Shown: positions 1 through 5,614, counted from the stretch's first letter. The stretch is DNA of 8,185 nt from an uncultured Clostridia bacterium (GCA_947631385.1 CANRLE010000047.1:1-8185); one strand, 5' to 3'. Notes: generated by a model not told the origin, from the letters alone. A program made the numbers and translations.

Positions 1-566
1 CAACAAATTATGTTGAAGCAACAATTTCATATGATAACACTCGTTTCGAATTTGTTGCACCAGCAAATTCAGCTTATGAAGCAGATACTTCTACAGAAGG
101 ACAAATTACTGTAAAGGCGTCAGGAACAGATTTAACAGATGTAACTTTATTATTTAAGGCAATAGCTGTGACAGAAGAAAATTCACCAAGCAGGTTTGAA
201 ATTGTAAGTTATAAAGCAGGAAACAGTAGTGAAGAAGCTTCAAATGCACATTTATATTATTCAAAATCAGTATCTGTTGCAGTAACTGAAAGGGATAATC
301 CAACAGTTCAAATAAGTACAGATTTAAAAGATAATATAGCAAAATTAGGAGATACATTTGTAGTAACAGTATCTCAAGATGACCCTACAAATTATTTACA
401 ATTTGATTTATTTTATGATCAAGAAGTATTTAAATATGTTGGTTTAGGTGATAATAATGCAGAAATTACAGCAGAAGAACAAGAAGGAATGCTTAGTATA
501 TCAGCTACTGGAAGTCAAATATCAGACATTAATATAAAATTTCAAGCGTTAGAATTGACAGAAGGA
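1..566 (+). repeat. Tandem cohesin-like protein modules (period 128 residues)
   Basis: The block starting at base 3 (TNYVEATISYD...) repeats as the block starting at base 387 (TNYLQFDLFYD...). Matching features follow in the same order: FEFV/FKYV, EADTSTEGQITVKASG against AEITAEEQEGMLSISATG, and LTDVTLLFKAIAV against ISDINIKFQALEL. The repeat is clear at the protein level but diverged in DNA, so it is an old module duplication and not a recent one. Confidence 0.75.
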
Positions 567-830
567 AGAAATGAAGAAAATGAAGAATATATAAAAGTAA
601 GTAACTTCCTTTCTGGAGAGAATTCAGGAGATATAGATATAGCAGTATATGATATACAACAGGTAGGAATTAAAGTAGTAGATGTACCTGTTGTAGAAGA
701 ACCAGAGCTACCAATAGAAGAATTGCCACAAACAGGTTCAGCAGCAACTACAATTATAGCAACAATTATATCAGGAATCACTATGTTAGCAATAGCTTTA
801 AGAAAATATATGAGTAAAAATGAAAAATAA
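1..830 (+). CDS. LPXTG cell-wall-anchored protein with tandem cohesin-like modules (5' end outside window)
   Basis: The frame is open from base 3 to the TAA at 828-830, giving 275 visible residues; the true start lies upstream. Two modules align with each other at a spacing of 128 residues. Each begins TNY, continues through a hydrophobic strand with a YD pair and a FxFV/FKYV strand, then an acidic stretch, a SATG/KASG turn and an LxF/IKF strand ending in KAIAV or QALEL. This layout resembles the cohesin-like beta-sandwich modules of clostridial surface proteins. A proline/glutamate spacer (VVEEPELPIEE) leads to LPQTG at residues 241-245, then a hydrophobic segment (about 249-266) and a short basic tail, which is a standard sortase sorting signal. 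The mature protein should be linked to peptidoglycan and exposed on the cell surface. The sortase gene overlaps its 3' end and is the obvious candidate processing enzyme. The ligand is unknown, and the cohesin assignment rests on pattern only. Confidence 0.88.
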   Translation, partial: TNYVEATISYDNTRFEFVAPANSAYEADTSTEGQITVKASGTDLTDVTLLFKAIAVTEENSPSRFEIVSYKAGNSSEEASNAHLYYSKSVSVAVTERDNPTVQISTDLKDNIAKLGDTFVVTVSQDDPTNYLQFDLFYDQEVFKYVGLGDNNAEITAEEQEGMLSISATGSQISDINIKFQALELTEGRNEENEEYIKVSNFLSGENSGDIDIAVYDIQQVGIKVVDVPVVEEPELPIEELPQTGSAATTIIATIISGITMLAIALRKYMSKNEK

Positions 831-1470
831 AATAATTTATTTAATCCTTTTTGAAATAATTATTTTTTGTATTATTTATATAATAGATAGTAATAATCTC
901 TTGAAAATAGGAAAAAGTAATAAAGCTAATAATAGCCAAGCAACTAGAATGAGTGTACAAGAAACAACAGAAGAAAAAGAGGAACAAGAAGAGCAAGTTG
1001 AACAAGTAGAAGAAGCAACGGAGGAAGCAAACATTATACAACAAGAGATAGAAGATGAAAGTGCAATTCCTGCTAAAATGGGAGGATATGAAGTATTAGG
1101 AAAATTAGTTATTGATAAAGTAAATATAAGCAAAAATATATTAAGTGTATCAAATGATGAGTCATTAAAACTATCGGCGGTAAAATTATATGGACCCGAT
1201 ATAAATGAAGTTGGAAACTTTTGTATATGTGGGCATAATTGGAAAAACATGTTAAAAAGAGTCTTAGAATTAAAAGTGGGTGATAGGTTCTATTTAATTG
1301 ATAGAAAGACATTGAATAAAGTAAATTACGAAATTTATAATATATATTCGTGTATGCCAAAAGATTTAAAATGTCTAAGTCAAAATACAGAAGGAAGAAG
1401 AGAAGCTACTATTATTACATGTAATACTGGAGGGGTAACAAGATTCATAATAAAAGGAAAAGAAATATGA
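820..1470 (+). CDS. Sortase (class D-like), transpeptidase for the upstream LPQTG protein
   Basis: Encodes 216 residues. Residues 4-22 form an N-terminal membrane segment. Residues about 47-80 are a Glu/Gln/Val-rich linker likely to be helical. The sortase fold starts near residue 94 (LGKLVIDKVNISKNIL). Catalytic residues are visible: His139 in CICGHNW, Cys201 in TIITCNTGG and Arg208 in TRFIIKG. Sortases cut LPXTG between Thr and Gly and join the protein to peptidoglycan outside the membrane. The GHNW and ITC contexts and the length fit class D best, but class B is not excluded. The ATG overlaps the preceding gene by 11 bases and has no good Shine-Dalgarno sequence in front of it, so translation is probably coupled to the LPXTG gene. 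A terminator follows directly. Confidence 0.9.
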   Translation: MKNKIIYLILFEIIIFCIIYIIDSNNLLKIGKSNKANNSQATRMSVQETTEEKEEQEEQVEQVEEATEEANIIQQEIEDESAIPAKMGGYEVLGKLVIDKVNISKNILSVSNDESLKLSAVKLYGPDINEVGNFCICGHNWKNMLKRVLELKVGDRFYLIDRKTLNKVNYEIYNIYSCMPKDLKCLSQNTEGRREATIITCNTGGVTRFIIKGKEI

Positions 1471-1475
1471 AAATA

Positions 1476-1517
1476 AAAAAGTGTGTAACTTTAATATAGT
1501 AAATTTGCACACTTTTT
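1476..1517 (+). terminator. Rho-independent terminator after the sortase gene
   Basis: The arm AAAAAGTGTG (1476-1485) pairs perfectly with CACACTTTTT (1508-1517). Three more inner pairs, one of them G-T, extend the stem. The T run is part of the right arm, which is common in AT-rich Firmicutes. It closes the LPXTG-sortase operon. Confidence 0.8.
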
Positions 1518-1537
1518 ACATATGTATTCTAGTAGAT

Positions 1538-1566
1538 TTGCAAAATTAGTAAAATTATGTTATAAT
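1538..1566 (+). promoter_or_regulatory. Sigma-A-type promoter with extended -10
   Basis: A -35 box TTGCAA (1538-1543) and a perfect -10 box TATAAT (1561-1566) are separated by 17 bases. TG at 1558-1559 adds an extended -10. Transcription should start near 1573. This rules out translation start codons upstream of the promoter, such as the ATG at 1522. Confidence 0.8.
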
Positions 1567-1585
1567 TATAATGTATTAATAGAAT

Positions 1586-1593
1586 GGAAAGGA
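1586..1593 (+). promoter_or_regulatory. Ribosome binding site choosing the ATG at 1603
   Basis: GGAAAGGA lies 9 bases before the ATG at 1603. The in-frame ATGs at 1594 and 1597 directly abut the site and are too close to be used efficiently. Confidence 0.6.
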
Positions 1594-1602
1594 ATGATGA
1601 AA

Positions 1603-1977
1603 ATGGGAGAAGAAAAAAGTTTTAAAGAAAGAATTGCTAATGCAGCAATAGAAGATAAAACAGATCCTACAAGATATTCTGGAGAAACATTAATTATTAA
1701 TATACTAGAAGAACAGGGAGTCAGTACGCAAATAACTCAAAATCCACGAACCAGTTACGAATTAAGTAGACTTGTGAAATATATTTTAGAAAAAAACGGA
1801 ATAGAAAATATAACTGCTGATAATATAAAACAAGTAAAATACATTATGAAATCTAATTTGAAAATAGAAAATGGAAATATTTCATTTACTGAGAAAGCTT
1901 ATGATAAACATATGGGAGAGGACCGGAAGAGATCAGTTAAAAAGGATGGCAAGAATTTCATTTATGGCAAAAGGTGA
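1603..1977 (+). CDS. Hypothetical cytoplasmic protein; possible N-terminal part of a frameshifted gene
   Basis: Encodes 124 residues from the ATG at 1603, which has a well-placed ribosome binding site and sits about 30 bases after the predicted transcription start. I do not recognise the family. There is no signal peptide or membrane segment. The sequence is charged and predicted mostly helical: SFKERIANAAIEDKTDP, then GETLIINILEEQGVSTQI, then SYELSRLVKYILEKNGI and ITADNIKQVKYIMK, the last two looking like a small helical DNA- or protein-binding unit. Codons are A/T-ending until about 1912. In this frame the last 20 or so codons then switch to G/C-ending ones (GAG, GAC, CGG, AAG, GGC, TTC, AGG), while the +1 frame keeps typical usage. 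This suggests the genuine reading frame passes into the next feature around 1905-1930. If so, the two halves form one protein of about 342 residues. Confidence 0.6.
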   Translation: MGEEKSFKERIANAAIEDKTDPTRYSGETLIINILEEQGVSTQITQNPRTSYELSRLVKYILEKNGIENITADNIKQVKYIMKSNLKIENGNISFTEKAYDKHMGEDRKRSVKKDGKNFIYGKR

Positions 1978-2632
1978 AGGAAATGTAGATGTTTTAGAAA
2001 AATCAACATCAATTGCATTAGATATAAATGGTAAACCTAAAAAAACCAAAGATAGGCTGATTCCAAGTCAATTGAGAACTAGCACAAGAACAATTAATAA
2101 AGATGGTATTGAAATGTTTAGAGAAGATGAAACTCAAGATAGAAATATAGATATGGAGATGGATATAGAACAAGATTTAGAGTTAGATAAAGCATATTTT
2201 ATTTTGCAAACTGAAACAATTAGAAGAATAAGAGAAAATCTAGGAATCGCATATCTAACGGTAGCAAGACATAACCCATTTAGAAATATTGATAATAATT
2301 ATGTATTTTCTGGAAAAACAAGACTATATGGTGAATATATGGATACATTAGCTATACATGAAGAAGAAATAGAAAAGATGAAAAAAGCATATAAAAAGGA
2401 TGGAACTCTTACAAAATATCAAAAAAATTCAGACCCTGATTTATATTATTATGGCGTAGAAGGACATCAAAAAGAAACAGATAAAGTTAATGAAAGCATA
2501 ATGAAACAGATTAAATATAGCAAGACTAAAGGAAGTCCTAATAATGGATGGAAAATAAAATCTGCACTTGAAGAGATGGCACAAAGAGAAGGTATAGCAC
2601 CAAAAGAACAACAAATGGAAGCAGAAAAATAA
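1964..2632 (+). CDS. Hypothetical charged protein; separate overlapping gene or C-terminal part of a frameshifted gene
   Basis: Encodes 222 residues if it begins at the ATG at 1964, overlapping the previous frame by 14 bases. That ATG has only a poorly spaced AAGG 18 bases upstream. The frame is open further back to 1871, and its codon usage is already typical from about 1925, so the start is uncertain. I do not recognise the family. It is soluble and highly charged. It contains an acidic run with alternating Met/Asp/Glu (DRNIDMEMDIEQDLELDK), a hydrophobic core segment (AYLTVARHNPF, NYVFSGKTRLYGEYMDTLAI), a Lys/Glu helix and a tyrosine cluster DPDLYYYGVEGH. A Lys/Gln-rich tail ends in EQQMEAEK. 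A terminator follows four bases after the stop codon. Confidence 0.6.
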   Translation: MAKGEGNVDVLEKSTSIALDINGKPKKTKDRLIPSQLRTSTRTINKDGIEMFREDETQDRNIDMEMDIEQDLELDKAYFILQTETIRRIRENLGIAYLTVARHNPFRNIDNNYVFSGKTRLYGEYMDTLAIHEEEIEKMKKAYKKDGTLTKYQKNSDPDLYYYGVEGHQKETDKVNESIMKQIKYSKTKGSPNNGWKIKSALEEMAQREGIAPKEQQMEAEK

Positions 2633-2635
2633 AGG

Positions 2636-2667
2636 TAAAAGTTGGTAGAATTATCTATCAACTTTTA
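2636..2667 (+). terminator. Rho-independent terminator after the 1603-2632 locus
   Basis: A 14-bp stem TAAAAGTTGGTAGA (2636-2649) pairs with TCTATCAACTTTTA (2654-2667) around the four-base loop ATTA, with one G-T pair. The right arm and what follows are T-rich (TTTTATTTAT). Confidence 0.8.
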
Positions 2668-2746
2668 TTTATATAATATAGAAAAAATTTATTAATAATA
2701 AATAATTTTAATATTTTTGCAAATAATAAAAATATCAAAAGATTTT

Positions 2747-2752
2747 AGGAGG
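2747..2752 (+). promoter_or_regulatory. Ribosome binding site of the DUF1540 gene
   Basis: Perfect AGGAGG, 6 bases before the ATG at 2759. It fixes that ATG as the start; the open frame upstream to 2717 is untranslated leader. Confidence 0.85.
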
Positions 2753-2758
2753 TATAAA

Positions 2759-2926
2759 ATGGAGCCAAATCAAAAAATTAATTGTACAGTTTCAAGCTGT
2801 AAATATAACAATGGAGACAAAGATCTATGCATGCTAGAAGCAATTCATGTAGCACCAATGGAAGATGTTGACACAGAAACAGCAGATGAATCAATGTGTG
2901 CAAGTTACAGATATGATGAACAATAA
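2759..2926 (+). CDS. DUF1540 small cysteine-rich protein
   Basis: Encodes 55 residues and has an ideal AGGAGG site. Four cysteines at residues 9, 14, 24 and 47 sit in the DUF1540 pattern: NCTVSSCKYN, then DLCMLEAIHV, then an acidic segment (MEDVDTETADES) and a C-terminal MCASY. Proteins of this family are common in Clostridia, where the cysteines are thought to bind a metal; the cellular role is not established. The length is typical for single-domain members. The gene lies alone between two hairpins, so it is probably monocistronic. I see no convincing -35/-10 pair in its leader. A TTGCAA at 2717-2722 and a TATAAT at 2672-2677 are present but lack good partners. Confidence 0.85.
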   Translation: MEPNQKINCTVSSCKYNNGDKDLCMLEAIHVAPMEDVDTETADESMCASYRYDEQ

Positions 2927-2929
2927 AAA

Positions 2930-2975
2930 TTTAGATAGCAATATTGGTAAATATAATCCAATATTGCTATTTAAA
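2930..2975 (+). terminator. Long hairpin between the DUF1540 gene and fba
   Basis: The arms ATAGCAATATTGG (2935-2947) and CCAATATTGCTAT (2958-2970) pair perfectly over 13 bp. AT pairs and one G-T pair extend the stem to 2930 and 2975, around a 10-base loop. The T run after the stem is short (TTT inside the outer stem), so termination may be partial. The fba promoter begins just 6 bases downstream. Confidence 0.65.
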
Positions 2976-2980
2976 AATAC

Positions 2981-3009
2981 TTGACATATATAAAAATTAG
3001 AAATAAAAT
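2981..3009 (+). promoter_or_regulatory. Strong sigma-A-type promoter of fba
   Basis: A perfect -35 TTGACA (2981-2986), a 17-base spacer and a -10 TAAAAT (3004-3009) matching five of six consensus positions. Transcription should start near 3016. A strong constitutive promoter is what one expects for a central glycolytic enzyme. Confidence 0.8.
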
Positions 3010-3027
3010 AACAAAAGTAAAACTAGA

Positions 3028-3035
3028 AAAGGAGG
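3028..3035 (+). promoter_or_regulatory. Ribosome binding site of fba
   Basis: AAAGGAGG, 8 bases before the ATG at 3044. This and the promoter position show that the frame upstream of 3044 (open back to a TTG at 2981) is not translated. Confidence 0.85.
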
Positions 3036-3043
3036 AAAGTAGT

Positions 3044-3973
3044 ATGTTAGTAACGACGAAAGAAATGTTTGAAAAATCAATGAAAGAAAAATTTGCAATA
3101 GGAGCTTTTAATGTAAACAACATGGAAATTATACAAGCAATTGTAGATGCTGCGGCAGAAAGCAAATCACCTGTTATTTTACAAGCATCTTCAAGTGCAA
3201 TTAAATATGCTAGAATTAATTATTTAATGAAAATGGTTGAGGCAGCAGTAGAGGAACATCCAGAAGTACCAATGGCAATACATTTAGACCATGGACCAGA
3301 TTTTGAAACAGCAAAAATGTGTATAGACAATGGATTTACATCAGTAATGATAGATGGTTCAAAATATGATTTTGAAGAAAATGTTGCATTGACAAAAAAA
3401 GTTGTAGAATATGCACATAGCAAAGGAGTTGTAGTTGAAGCTGAACTAGGAAAGTTAGCAGGAATTGAAGATGATGTAAATGTTGCATCTTCTGATGCTA
3501 TGTACACAGATCCAATGCAGGCTCAAGAATTTGTAGAAAGAACAGGTTGCGATTCTTTAGCAATTGCAATTGGAACAAGCCATGGTGCCTATAAATTCAA
3601 AGGAGAAGCAAAATTAAGATTTGATATTTTAAAAGAGATAAAAGAGAAAATACCAAATACCCCAATTGTTTTACACGGTGCTTCAACTGTTATACCAGAA
3701 TTAGTAGAAATGTGTAACAAATATGGAGGAGACATACCGGGAGCGAAAGGAGTTCCAGATGAAATCTTACATGAAGCAAGTATATCTGGTGTATCTAAAA
3801 TAAATGTGGATACAGACTTACGCTTAGCAATGACTGCTGGAATTAGAAAAGTATTTGCAGAAGAGCCAAATGCTTTTGATCCAAGAAAATATCTAACACC
3901 TGCAAGAGAATTGATTAAAGAAACAGTAAAACATAAAATGATAGATGTTTTTGGCTCAAGTAATAAAATTTAA
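3044..3973 (+). CDS. fba: Class II fructose-1,6-bisphosphate aldolase
   Basis: Encodes 309 residues, the usual length for clostridial/bacillar class II aldolases. It catalyses the reversible cleavage of fructose 1,6-bisphosphate into dihydroxyacetone phosphate and glyceraldehyde 3-phosphate in cytoplasmic glycolysis and gluconeogenesis. The N-terminal LVTTKEMFEKSM and AIGAFNVNNMEI are family signatures. The HLDHG motif carries catalytic Asp82 and zinc ligand His83. Glu134 (in EAELG), His180 (GTSHGAYKF) and His211 (VLHGAST) complete the metal site. The GGDIPGAKGV loop and NVDTDLRLA phosphate-binding strand follow near the C-terminus. All key residues are present. It has its own strong promoter and is followed after 24 bases by the next gene with no terminator between, so the two are probably co-transcribed. 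Confidence 0.97.
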   Translation: MLVTTKEMFEKSMKEKFAIGAFNVNNMEIIQAIVDAAAESKSPVILQASSSAIKYARINYLMKMVEAAVEEHPEVPMAIHLDHGPDFETAKMCIDNGFTSVMIDGSKYDFEENVALTKKVVEYAHSKGVVVEAELGKLAGIEDDVNVASSDAMYTDPMQAQEFVERTGCDSLAIAIGTSHGAYKFKGEAKLRFDILKEIKEKIPNTPIVLHGASTVIPELVEMCNKYGGDIPGAKGVPDEILHEASISGVSKINVDTDLRLAMTAGIRKVFAEEPNAFDPRKYLTPARELIKETVKHKMIDVFGSSNKI

Positions 3974-3997
3974 ATCTTCAAGAGGACATAATAAAAA

Positions 3998-4441
3998 ATG
4001 ACGAAAATTGACATAGAAAATTTAATTTATTTTATAAGAGATTTAGTAAATGAAGAATTTGAAGATAAAATGCCACCAACTATAAATCAACCAGCAGACT
4101 ATCTCTTACATGGTGGATGCTATGAATTAGCAAGGATTTTACAGCATTATTTTAAAGGTACTCAATTATATATAAATAATGAGTTTGACCATTGTTTAGT
4201 AGAGAAAGATGGAATACTATATGATGCAGAAGTAGATGAAAAAGGACAGTTGATAAAGAAAAATCCAAGTGAATATAAAAAAGCCAATGCTCTTGATATA
4301 CATTACATGGAAGAAAATTTTGGTATAGAATATAAATATATTAATGGAAGACGATTTTCAAATTATTTAATTGACGAAATAGAAAAATGTAATATAAAAC
4401 AATATATAGAAGATGACAGTAGAAAAGATGAAGAAAGATGA
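3998..4441 (+). CDS. Putative papain/transglutaminase-like cysteine-protease-fold protein
   Basis: Encodes 147 residues, with AGAGGA (3981-3986) 11 bases before the ATG. An ordered Cys-His-Asp arrangement is visible: Cys41 at the start of a helix in HGGCYELARILQHYF, His65 in EFDHCLVEKDGILYDA, and Asp76 shortly after, on the next strand. This GGCxxxA...DHxxV...xYDA layout is typical of papain-like/transglutaminase-like small bacterial proteins that handle peptides or amide bonds. The substrate is unknown. There is no signal peptide or membrane helix, so it should act in the cytoplasm. The C-terminus (MEENFGIEYKYIN, then a charged tail) shows nothing recognisable. It sits 24 bases behind fba, presumably in the same transcript, but nothing ties it functionally to glycolysis. 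The stop codon lies in the left arm of the shared terminator. The fold is inferred from motif order only. Confidence 0.75.
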   Translation: MTKIDIENLIYFIRDLVNEEFEDKMPPTINQPADYLLHGGCYELARILQHYFKGTQLYINNEFDHCLVEKDGILYDAEVDEKGQLIKKNPSEYKKANALDIHYMEENFGIEYKYINGRRFSNYLIDEIEKCNIKQYIEDDSRKDEER

Positions 4442-4467
4442 GGGTTCCTATTCTAGGATACCCTCAT
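4438..4467. terminator. Shared hairpin terminator between convergent genes
   Basis: The left arm at 4438-4450 (ATGAGGGTTCCTA) pairs with 4454-4467 (TAGGATACCCTCAT) around a three-base loop, with one bulged base. On the + strand it is followed by a T-rich stretch (TATAATTTTTATTTTTT). Both flanking genes end inside it: TGA of the + gene at 4439-4441, and TGA of smpB (TCA on the + strand) at 4464-4466. Confidence 0.75.
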
Positions 4468-4925
4468 ATTCTATAATTTTTATTTTTTAAATCAATAGCA
4501 ATTTGCCTTTGAGCATCTTTTTTTGCTAAATCTTCACGTTTATCATATAATTTTTTTCCTTTGCCAATTCCTAATTCAACTTTAACAATGCTACCTTTAA
4601 AATAAATACTGATAGGAACTAAAGTATAACCTTTTTGTTTAGTTAGACCAATTAACTTTTGGATTTCTTTTTTATGTAATAATAATTTTCTATCACGTAA
4701 GGGATCTTTATTAAAAATATTACCATGCTCATAAGGTTTAATATGCATGCCACATATAAAAATTTCTCCATTTTTCAAATAAGCATAACAATCTTTTAAA
4801 TTTACGTTATTAGAACGAATTGACTTAATTTCAGTTCCTGATAATACAATGCCAGTTTCTATTTTGTCTTCAATAATGTAATTATGATAAGCTGTAGGAT
4901 TTTTTGCAATTAGTTTTATATTCAT
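4464..4925 (-). CDS. smpB: SsrA (tmRNA)-binding protein SmpB
   Basis: Encodes 153 residues, normal for the family. SmpB binds tmRNA and delivers it to ribosomes stalled on mRNAs without a stop codon, so that the nascent peptide is tagged for degradation. Family signatures run through the whole sequence: N-terminal IAKNPTAYHNY, ETGIVLSGTEIKSIRSNNVNLKDCYA (residues about 23-49), HIKPYEHGN, DPLRDRKLLLHKKEI, TLVPISIYFKGSIVKVELGIGKGKKLYDKRED, and a basic C-terminal tail (KKDAQRQIAIDLKNKNYRI) that enters the mRNA channel. The start is supported by GAGGT (4933-4937) 7 bases upstream. No tmRNA (ssrA) gene is visible nearby. It is transcribed alone from its own promoter and converges on the fba operon. 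Confidence 0.97.
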   Translation of the reverse strand: MNIKLIAKNPTAYHNYIIEDKIETGIVLSGTEIKSIRSNNVNLKDCYAYLKNGEIFICGMHIKPYEHGNIFNKDPLRDRKLLLHKKEIQKLIGLTKQKGYTLVPISIYFKGSIVKVELGIGKGKKLYDKREDLAKKDAQRQIAIDLKNKNYRI

Positions 4926-4953
4926 TTTTTATACCTCAAATTTAATTTTTTTT

Positions 4954-4962
4954 ATTATATCA
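4954..4962 (-). promoter_or_regulatory. Extended -10 promoter of smpB
   Basis: On the - strand TGaTATAAT is a perfect -10 box with an extended TG element, about 29 bases before the smpB ATG. The matching -35 region (TTTCAT) is poor, as is common for extended -10 promoters. Confidence 0.6.
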
Positions 4963-4984
4963 TATATAACTAAAAAATGAAAGT

Positions 4985-5013
4985 ACGGAATTTGGGGCCG
5001 TCCCCAATTCCGT
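4985..5013. repeat. GC-rich REP-like palindrome; probable terminator of the 5042-5509 gene
   Basis: ACGGAATTTGGGG (4985-4997) and CCCCAATTCCGT (5002-5013) are inverted copies, with one extra T in the left arm, around CCGT. Its base composition contrasts sharply with the AT-rich surroundings. Read on the - strand it lies 28 bases after the stop codon of the gene at 5042 and is followed by ACTTTCATTTTTT, so it can end that transcript. The GGGGACGG core resembles palindromes I associate, from memory, with REP/RAYT-type elements of Firmicutes; that link is unverified. Confidence 0.65.
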
Positions 5014-5041
5014 CTTTCCAATTTCAAATTAAGATTTTGAA

Positions 5042-5509
5042 TTAATCTCTATCATCATAATTTGAAGAACGAATTTGCATTGAATAATACCAAACTAAAG
5101 CTACGATAGCAATTCCGGCAATACCAATTATAAGCCAAGTCCATGCAGTAGAATTCATTCCCATAAAAGTTGCACCAGTAGTAGCTGTTCTAGTAGCTGT
5201 ATAATTACCATTTGTCATTCCAGTTGTTCCAGCATTATTGTTTGTATCCTTTGCTGTGTTATTATTATCACCATTTTCCATCATTCTATTTCCTACGCTA
5301 TTAGCACCTTGTTCCATATCACCAGTTACATCTCTAGAAGTATTAGCAATATCTCTAACACCATCTTCAACAGCATTTTCTGCGTCACCGACTACATTTC
5401 TAATACCATTGACAGCATCTTGCATACCATTATCAGCCGCGAAACAAGTACAGAAAGTAAAAATAGTAATTACTAAAATAGCAGTACTAATTAATAATTT
5501 TTTGTACAT
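5042..5509 (-). CDS. Small exported protein with C-terminal membrane anchor, unknown function
   Basis: Encodes 155 residues, with a perfect AGGAGG (5518-5523) 8 bases before the ATG. Residues 1-24 are a signal peptide (MYKKLL, hydrophobic core, likely cut after CFA). Residues about 28-77 form an acidic amphipathic segment with regularly spaced small hydrophobic residues (MQDAVNGIRNVVGDAENAV and onward), likely a helix. Residues 78-120 are a low-complexity Asn/Thr/Gly linker. Residues 121-142 are a membrane helix (TAWTWLIIGIAGIAIVALVW), with a short charged cytoplasmic tail SSNYDDRD. I do not recognise a family. The protein should sit in the membrane with most of it outside the cell. The next upstream gene on the - strand has the same architecture but no clear sequence similarity, and each has its own promoter and terminator. 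Confidence 0.8.
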   Translation of the reverse strand: MYKKLLISTAILVITIFTFCTCFAADNGMQDAVNGIRNVVGDAENAVEDGVRDIANTSRDVTGDMEQGANSVGNRMMENGDNNNTAKDTNNNAGTTGMTNGNYTATRTATTGATFMGMNSTAWTWLIIGIAGIAIVALVWYYSMQIRSSNYDDRD

Positions 5510-5549
5510 AAAATTATCCTCCTATTTAAAATTTTTAGAAGCTTATTAG

Positions 5550-5592
5550 TTTTCATATTTTTATATGAAAATTAAATACTATTTATAGTATT
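5550..5592 (-). other. Two AT-rich inverted repeats in the leader of the 5042-5509 gene
   Basis: TTTTCATAT (5550-5558) pairs with ATATGAAAA (5563-5571). AATACTAT (5575-5582) pairs with ATAGTATT (5585-5592). Both fall inside the roughly 90-base untranslated leader predicted from the -10 box at 5609-5614. They may stabilise the mRNA or bind a regulator, but in such AT-rich DNA chance is a real alternative. Confidence 0.35.
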
Positions 5593-5608
5593 AAGAAAAT
5601 AGAATTAA

Positions 5609-5614
5609 ATTATA
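5609..5614 (-). promoter_or_regulatory. Probable -10 box of the 5042-5509 gene
   Basis: Perfect TATAAT on the - strand, just downstream of the terminator of the preceding gene. No convincing -35 box is found at 16-18 bases (TCAAAA or GTCAAA), so the call is tentative. Confidence 0.4.

Noticed and set aside
168..170. GTG at 168 as start of the LPXTG protein
   Set aside because: The frame is open to the window edge and the upstream codons form the first half of a repeat module, so the gene begins outside the window.
876..1250. Minus-strand frame opposite the sortase gene
   Set aside because: It is the antisense of an authentic catalytic domain, with Cys/Ser-rich composition and no ribosome binding site.
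1522..1602. N-terminal extension of the 1603 gene from the ATG at 1522
   Set aside because: It would be translated through the promoter itself (1538-1566). The ribosome binding site favours 1603.
1972..1977. RF2-like programmed +1 frameshift at AGG-TGA
   Set aside because: Shifting at TGA would give the right frame, but there is no slippery CUU-type codon or internal Shine-Dalgarno spacing as in prfB. Codon usage places the frame change about 50 bases earlier.
2981..3043. Longer fba starting at the TTG at 2981
   Set aside because: That TTG is the -35 box. The ATG at 3044 has an ideal ribosome binding site, and the family N-terminus begins there.
3220..3507. Minus-strand frame opposite fba
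   Set aside because: It is a shadow of a highly conserved gene, with no start signals.
4926..5041. tmRNA (ssrA) gene near smpB
   Set aside because: The space upstream of smpB is too short and holds only a promoter and a palindrome. No tRNA-like ends or tag sequence are visible.
5238..5549. Plus-strand frame opposite the 5042-5509 gene
   Set aside because: The minus-strand frame has a signal peptide, a membrane helix and a perfect ribosome binding site. The plus-strand frame has none of these and is a complement artefact.
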